NCBI RefSeq assembly: GCF_015058545.1
Contig: NZ_SVCB01000078.1
Span: forward strand, 1-8,755
Length of the DNA stretch: 8,755 nt
Direction: 5' to 3'
Source: Veillonella sp.
GTDB taxonomy: Bacteria > Bacillota > Negativicutes > Veillonellales > Veillonellaceae
The notes beneath the pieces are model-generated. The model saw only the letters and a list, made by a program, of their open reading frames with translations, ran no database searches and was not told the DNA's origin. Within the stretch, counting starts at the first letter, position 1. The number at the start of each line of letters is the position of its first letter. The position numbers were made by a program, and so were the translations under genes. Below are positions 6,232-8,755 of this stretch, piece after piece.

Positions 6232-6999
6232 ATGCCGATTAACAGTGAAAATCAGGTGGCTCTTATTAGTGGCGGTACTTCCGGGATTGGCTTTGCTACG
6301 GCGCAATTGCTTTTGAAAAAAGGTTGGAGTGTTGTGATTAACGGTCGCAATGAGCGAGCCGGCCAAGAGGCGGTCGTTAAATTGCGTCGTATTTCGTCTA
6401 AAGTACGCTTTGTGCAAGGCGATGTAAGTAAAGTCATGAATTGCCGGCGTATCGTTGATGAAACTTGTCGTTTGTTCGGCGATATCTGCGCATTGGTGAC
6501 AGCGGCCGGTTTTTATAAAGAAGAACTCATTGATGATGTGACTGAACAGGACTTCGATGAAATGATTGGCACCAATGTGAAGGGCACGGTCTTTTTATGC
6601 CAGGCCGCCGCTCCTTGTTTGCGTCGTACGAAGGGCAGTATTGTAACCGTATCCAGTGATGCGGGCATTCAGGGCAATGTGGCGTGTTCCGTATACGGCG
6701 CCTCTAAAGGAGCCATTGTAAGTTTTACAAAATCGTTGGCTCTTGAAATGGCAGTCCATAAGGTGCGCGTAAATTGCGTGTGTCCCGGCGATGTAGATAC
6801 TTCGCTGGTAGCTCGCCAGCTGGCGGAAAGCGATCAGACTTTTGAAGAAGCGATGGAAGAAATGGCCATGCATTATCCGCTGGGCCGTATTGCCAAACCG
6901 GAAGAAATCGGGGAAGTCATCGCTTTTTTACTCAGTGAAAAAGCATCCTTCGTAACCGGTGCCGCGTGGACCATTGACGGCGGCTTAACAAGTTGGTAA
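6232..6999 (+). CDS. Short-chain dehydrogenase/reductase, FabG-like
   Basis: This classical SDR of 255 residues has a Rossmann fold for NAD(P)(H). The cofactor loop is SGGTSGIG (13-20). Arg39 after strand 2 (INGRN) suggests NADPH preference, and GDV (63-65) contacts adenine. The catalytic set is complete: Asn115 (GTNVKG), Ser142 (VSSDAG), Tyr155 and Lys159 (YGASK). The usual NNAG motif is replaced by TAAG (90-93). The C terminus (TIDGGLTSW) resembles 3-oxoacyl-ACP reductases, but no fatty-acid genes are adjacent, so the substrate is unknown and calling it FabG would be unsafe. AGGTGA (6220-6225) lies 6 nt before the ATG. It is probably the last gene of the regulator-exporter-SDR operon. Confidence 0.88.
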   Translation: MPINSENQVALISGGTSGIGFATAQLLLKKGWSVVINGRNERAGQEAVVKLRRISSKVRFVQGDVSKVMNCRRIVDETCRLFGDICALVTAAGFYKEELIDDVTEQDFDEMIGTNVKGTVFLCQAAAPCLRRTKGSIVTVSSDAGIQGNVACSVYGASKGAIVSFTKSLALEMAVHKVRVNCVCPGDVDTSLVARQLAESDQTFEEAMEEMAMHYPLGRIAKPEEIGEVIAFLLSEKASFVTGAAWTIDGGLTSW

Positions 7000-7052
7000 A
7001 GGTTTCGGTAAGATTGCATAATTAATATAGATAAATAAAGAGGATTTTTCAC

Positions 7053-7081
7053 CCTTCATATAGAAATAGTTAGAATGAAGG
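7053..7081 (+). terminator. Weak hairpin after the dehydrogenase, possible terminator
   Basis: CCTTCAT (7053-7059) pairs perfectly with ATGAAGG (7075-7081) around a 15-nt loop, followed by TTTATAATT. The stem is short and the T-tract broken, so it is only a candidate end for the preceding operon. The rest of 7000-7136 is AT-rich with no gene. Confidence 0.3.
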
Positions 7082-7093
7082 TTTATAATTAAA

Positions 7094-7122
7094 TTGAATA
7101 GTATTAATTTGTCTGTTATTTG
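7094..7122 (+). promoter_or_regulatory. Possible promoter for the DUF697-like gene
   Basis: TTGAAT (7094-7099), a 17-bp spacer and TATTTG (7117-7122) preceded by TG at 7114-7115 make a tolerable extended -10 promoter. TATAAT at 7084-7089 is a better -10 but has no -35. Which one is used cannot be decided by eye. Confidence 0.3.
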
Positions 7123-7151
7123 ACTTTACAGGTGATAAAGGAGCGATATAG

Positions 7152-8141
7152 ATGGAAGATGTAAAAGATTTGATGACTCATCCGGAAGGAACGTTAGCAG
7201 CCGTAGAAGCGGAACTCGCGAATCGCGATGCTGAAATTGAAAATATCTGCCGTTGGGCGGCCGCTCGTGCCGGCGTACTCGTGATGGCACCAAAACTTAG
7301 CACCACTGCATTGATTGCCAATGATGCGTATATGGTAAGCCGCATTGCCGCGGTTTATGGCCATACCGCAACAGCCGGTGCGATTATCGGCTTCCTTGGC
7401 GGATTGGGCGGTAGTGTAGTGAGCGCTTTATTGACGTCCGTATTCCCTAATCCGAAAGTTAAAATCCCATTGGCTATTTGCTTGACTTATGCCGTGGGCA
7501 AATGTGCTAAACTTTGGGTAGAAAACGGCATGCCAATGCCCGGCGATTTCTCCGAATACAGAGAACGTTTGACAGACATTATCGAACATAATAAAACAAC
7601 CGTAAGCATGTTGGTAAATTCGCCGCTTAAAGATAAACCGTTAGGCGATGAAAACAAAGATTTCTTAAAAGAAGCGGGCGTCGGCAGTGACGAATTCTTA
7701 GGTCTTAACAAATTCAATTTAGACAGCCTGTTGAATGGTGACTTATTGGCAAGCTTCGGATCTATTAAAAACGTGGTAATCGGTGTAGCCAGTGCGGCTG
7801 TTGCCGGTATTGCCGGTAAAGCCCTTGCCAACTCCGATAATGAATATGTAGACAATGCAAAACATGCGTTATCCGGTATTGGTGCCTTGTTAGCGACTAT
7901 TGGCAGCACGGCGCTTGATTTGGCAGCCGGCACGGCTACATCTGCTGTTAAATCGACAGGGGAAGCAAAATCTACCGTACTTGGCAAAGTGAGTGATATT
8001 TTGACATCCGCCGGCGATACTAAAGATGATGTTGTAGAGAAAGTAAGCGACTTTGTTGCCTCTGCAGGGGATAAAAAAGATGAAGTTGTGGAAAAAGTAA
8101 GCGATGTTGTAAAAGGCATGAAAGACAATTTACAGAAATAA
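7152..8141 (+). CDS. Membrane-associated DUF697-like protein with C-terminal 18-residue repeats
   Basis: The function is not known. Residues about 30-126 resemble the DUF697 (YcjF-type) membrane domain: WAAARAGVLVMAPKLST, then ALIANDAYMVSRIAAVYG, then a glycine-rich hydrophobic stretch (73-98) and a second hydrophobic helix (103-123). No GTPase domain, often linked to DUF697, is present. A polar linker (127-205) leads to two more hydrophobic segments (about 206-226 and 238-260). Residues 269-322 are three 18-residue repeats rich in K, D, E, V and S, followed by a short basic-acidic tail. Valines and other hydrophobics recur at i, i+1, i+4 and i+7, giving an amphipathic helix. AAAGGAG (7137-7143) lies 8 nt before the ATG. 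The DUF1232 gene starts 53 bp downstream. It could be an envelope or stress protein, but this is speculation. Confidence 0.75.
   Translation: MEDVKDLMTHPEGTLAAVEAELANRDAEIENICRWAAARAGVLVMAPKLSTTALIANDAYMVSRIAAVYGHTATAGAIIGFLGGLGGSVVSALLTSVFPNPKVKIPLAICLTYAVGKCAKLWVENGMPMPGDFSEYRERLTDIIEHNKTTVSMLVNSPLKDKPLGDENKDFLKEAGVGSDEFLGLNKFNLDSLLNGDLLASFGSIKNVVIGVASAAVAGIAGKALANSDNEYVDNAKHALSGIGALLATIGSTALDLAAGTATSAVKSTGEAKSTVLGKVSDILTSAGDTKDDVVEKVSDFVASAGDKKDEVVEKVSDVVKGMKDNLQK
7956..8117 (+). repeat. Three 54-bp in-frame repeats encoding 18-residue amphipathic units
   Basis: The units span 7956-8009, 8010-8063 and 8064-8117 (residues 269-286, 287-304 and 305-322). Units 2 and 3 share 13 of 18 residues (AGDxKDxVVEKVSDxV); units 1 and 2 share 8, centred on KVSD. 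Eighteen residues make five turns of alpha helix, so the hydrophobic face stays in register through the array. Confidence 0.85.
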
Positions 8142-8194
8142 TCACCGCGGCAATCCAGTATAGGTATACGAGAATTATAGGAGTGAGCATCAAA

Positions 8195-8539
8195 ATGAAT
8201 CCTTTGAAATTAATAAAGTATGCGAAATTCTTTTCGTCATCTAAGTTTTTAAATTTTGCCACCGGTGTCGGTAAAAATGTCGCCTTTTTGCGTCGTGCGG
8301 CTATTTTGTTCTATTGTTTCCGTGACCCTGACACCCCTAAGTACGTAAAAGCTATCGTGGCAGGCGCTTTAGGGTATTTGATTTTACCGATTGACTTGGT
8401 ATCGGACCGCATTCCGTTTATCGGTTGGGGTGATGATGCCGCTGTAATTGCGTTGGCTTTTAAAGTGGCTAACCGCTTTATCAAACCGATGCATCGTGAA
8501 CAGGCTCAAAAACTTGTTCCATTCGGTTCAGAAGAATAA
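8195..8539 (+). CDS. DUF1232 (YkvA-like) small protein
   Basis: The 114-residue product carries the DUF1232 hallmark at residues 61-84: YLILPIDLVSD, then RIPFIGWGDDAAV. A basic amphipathic N terminus (KLIKYAKFF) and a charged C terminus surround this hydrophobic core. Family members are widespread small, probably membrane-associated proteins without an established biochemical role. The ATG at 8195 is preferred: AGGAG (8179-8183) lies 11 nt upstream, whereas the in-frame GTG at 8183 sits inside that ribosome site. It is separated from the DUF697-like gene by 53 bp with no terminator between them, so the two probably form one transcript ending at the strong hairpin downstream. Confidence 0.85.
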   Translation: MNPLKLIKYAKFFSSSKFLNFATGVGKNVAFLRRAAILFYCFRDPDTPKYVKAIVAGALGYLILPIDLVSDRIPFIGWGDDAAVIALAFKVANRFIKPMHREQAQKLVPFGSEE

Positions 8540-8576
8540 GAAATTATCAGCTTTTTGGGAAATGCTGAATAATAAG

Positions 8577-8617
8577 AAGGCCGACCTGCGAGAGTTCTCG
8601 CAGGTCGGCCTTTGTTT
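8577..8617 (+). terminator. Very strong intrinsic terminator
   Basis: A perfect 17-bp GC-rich stem has arms at 8577-8593 and 8596-8612 (AAGGCCGACCTGCGAGA and its complement), with at most a four-base loop, followed by TTTGTTT. A weaker hairpin, TCAGC/GCTGA (8547-8568), precedes it. It closes the DUF697-like/DUF1232 transcript and would also shield the element downstream from read-through. Confidence 0.92.
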
Positions 8618-8640
8618 GTACGCCGAATAGGCATGACTAA

Positions 8641-8755
8641 ACCCCCAGTTAAACTGGGGGTCGGTAAAAAACTCTTATAGAAAAGGAAAGAACCTCCTAA
8701 TGGTACAATGAAGTTGGTCTGGTAACCACAACATTTCAACTTAGGAGGTTCAATG
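8641..8755 (+). mobile_element. Probable left end of an IS200/IS605-family element (runs out of window)
   Basis: ACCCCCAGTT (8641-8650) and AACTGGGGGT (8652-8661) form a palindrome around a single A. No T-tract follows (the sequence continues TCGGTAAAAAA), so it is not a normal + strand terminator. About 90 nt later an ATG (8753-8755) with a good ribosome site TAGGAGG (8742-8748) ends the window. A hairpin near the end, then an occluded transposase start, is the layout known for IS200-type single-strand transposons. The coding part is not visible, so the assignment is inference; the exact element boundary is unknown. Confidence 0.45.
8690..8751 (+). promoter_or_regulatory. Structure that sequesters the ribosome site of the gene starting at 8753
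   Basis: GAACCTCCTAA (8690-8700) is the exact complement of TTAGGAGGTTC (8741-8751), which contains the Shine-Dalgarno and ends 1 nt before the ATG. Inside, TGAA/TTCA (8709-8712/8735-8738) and GTTG/CAAC (8713-8716/8729-8732) can add to the stem. In the mRNA this would hide the ribosome site and keep translation low, as in IS200 tnpA leaders. Confidence 0.65.

Noticed and set aside
7487..8128. A 213-codon open frame on the minus strand opposite the DUF697-like gene
   Set aside because: It lacks a ribosome site, its low-complexity S/T/P-rich product reflects the antisense of the K/D/V-rich repeats, and the + strand frame has clear domains.
8448..8630. A 60-codon + strand frame overlapping the DUF1232 gene and running through the terminator
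   Set aside because: It is a frame shadow of the DUF1232 gene, has no ribosome site and reads through the terminator hairpin.
8641..8661. The CCCCCAGTT palindrome as an ordinary intrinsic terminator
   Set aside because: No T-tract follows on the + strand (TCGGTAAAAAA) or on the minus strand beyond the stem, so a transposon-end structure fits better.

Overview
The window looks like chromosomal DNA from a low-to-mid G+C member of the Bacillota. The support is strong AGGAG-type ribosome sites, a class I SAM riboswitch with Firmicute-style terminator/antiterminator control, a YerC/YecD-type TrpR relative and a Bacillus-type D-amino-acid aminotransferase. The gene style would suit a Negativicute such as Veillonella or a relative, but that placement is inference. 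All supported genes lie on the + strand.

Layout. (1) Positions 1-542 hold the 3' end of an acyltransferase-3 membrane protein. (2) An extended -10 promoter near 680 serves a D-amino-acid aminotransferase (767-1621) and a six-helix membrane protein resembling an ECF transporter S component (1629-2141). (3) Three 23-bp tandem units (2144-2212) abut a near-consensus promoter (2215-2243), followed by a SAM-I riboswitch, an attenuator and the methionine importer genes metN, metI and metQ, which end at a terminator (5034-5076). (4) A perfect 9-bp inverted repeat brackets the presumed promoter of a second operon: a YerC-like TrpR-family regulator, a TSUP/TauE-SafE membrane exporter and an FabG-like short-chain dehydrogenase. 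(5) Two poorly characterised genes follow: a 329-residue membrane-associated protein with a DUF697-like core and three C-terminal 18-residue amphipathic repeats, then a small DUF1232 (YkvA-like) protein. A very strong hairpin terminator closes them. (6) The last ~115 bases carry a 10-bp-arm palindrome and a separate structure that would bury the Shine-Dalgarno of an ATG at the window's last three bases. This resembles the left end of an IS200/IS605-family element, whose transposase would lie outside the window.

How the parts work together. metNIQ imports methionine and should be switched off by S-adenosylmethionine through the riboswitch. The 23-bp array suggests a second, protein-based layer of control at transcription initiation. 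The adjacent regulator-exporter-reductase operon may concern sulfur or organic-anion export, but this rests only on the family and the neighbouring genes. The least explained parts are the 23-bp array, the inverted repeat at the yerC-like promoter, and the DUF697-like/DUF1232 pair. No CRISPR array, tRNA, rRNA or obvious defence system was seen.
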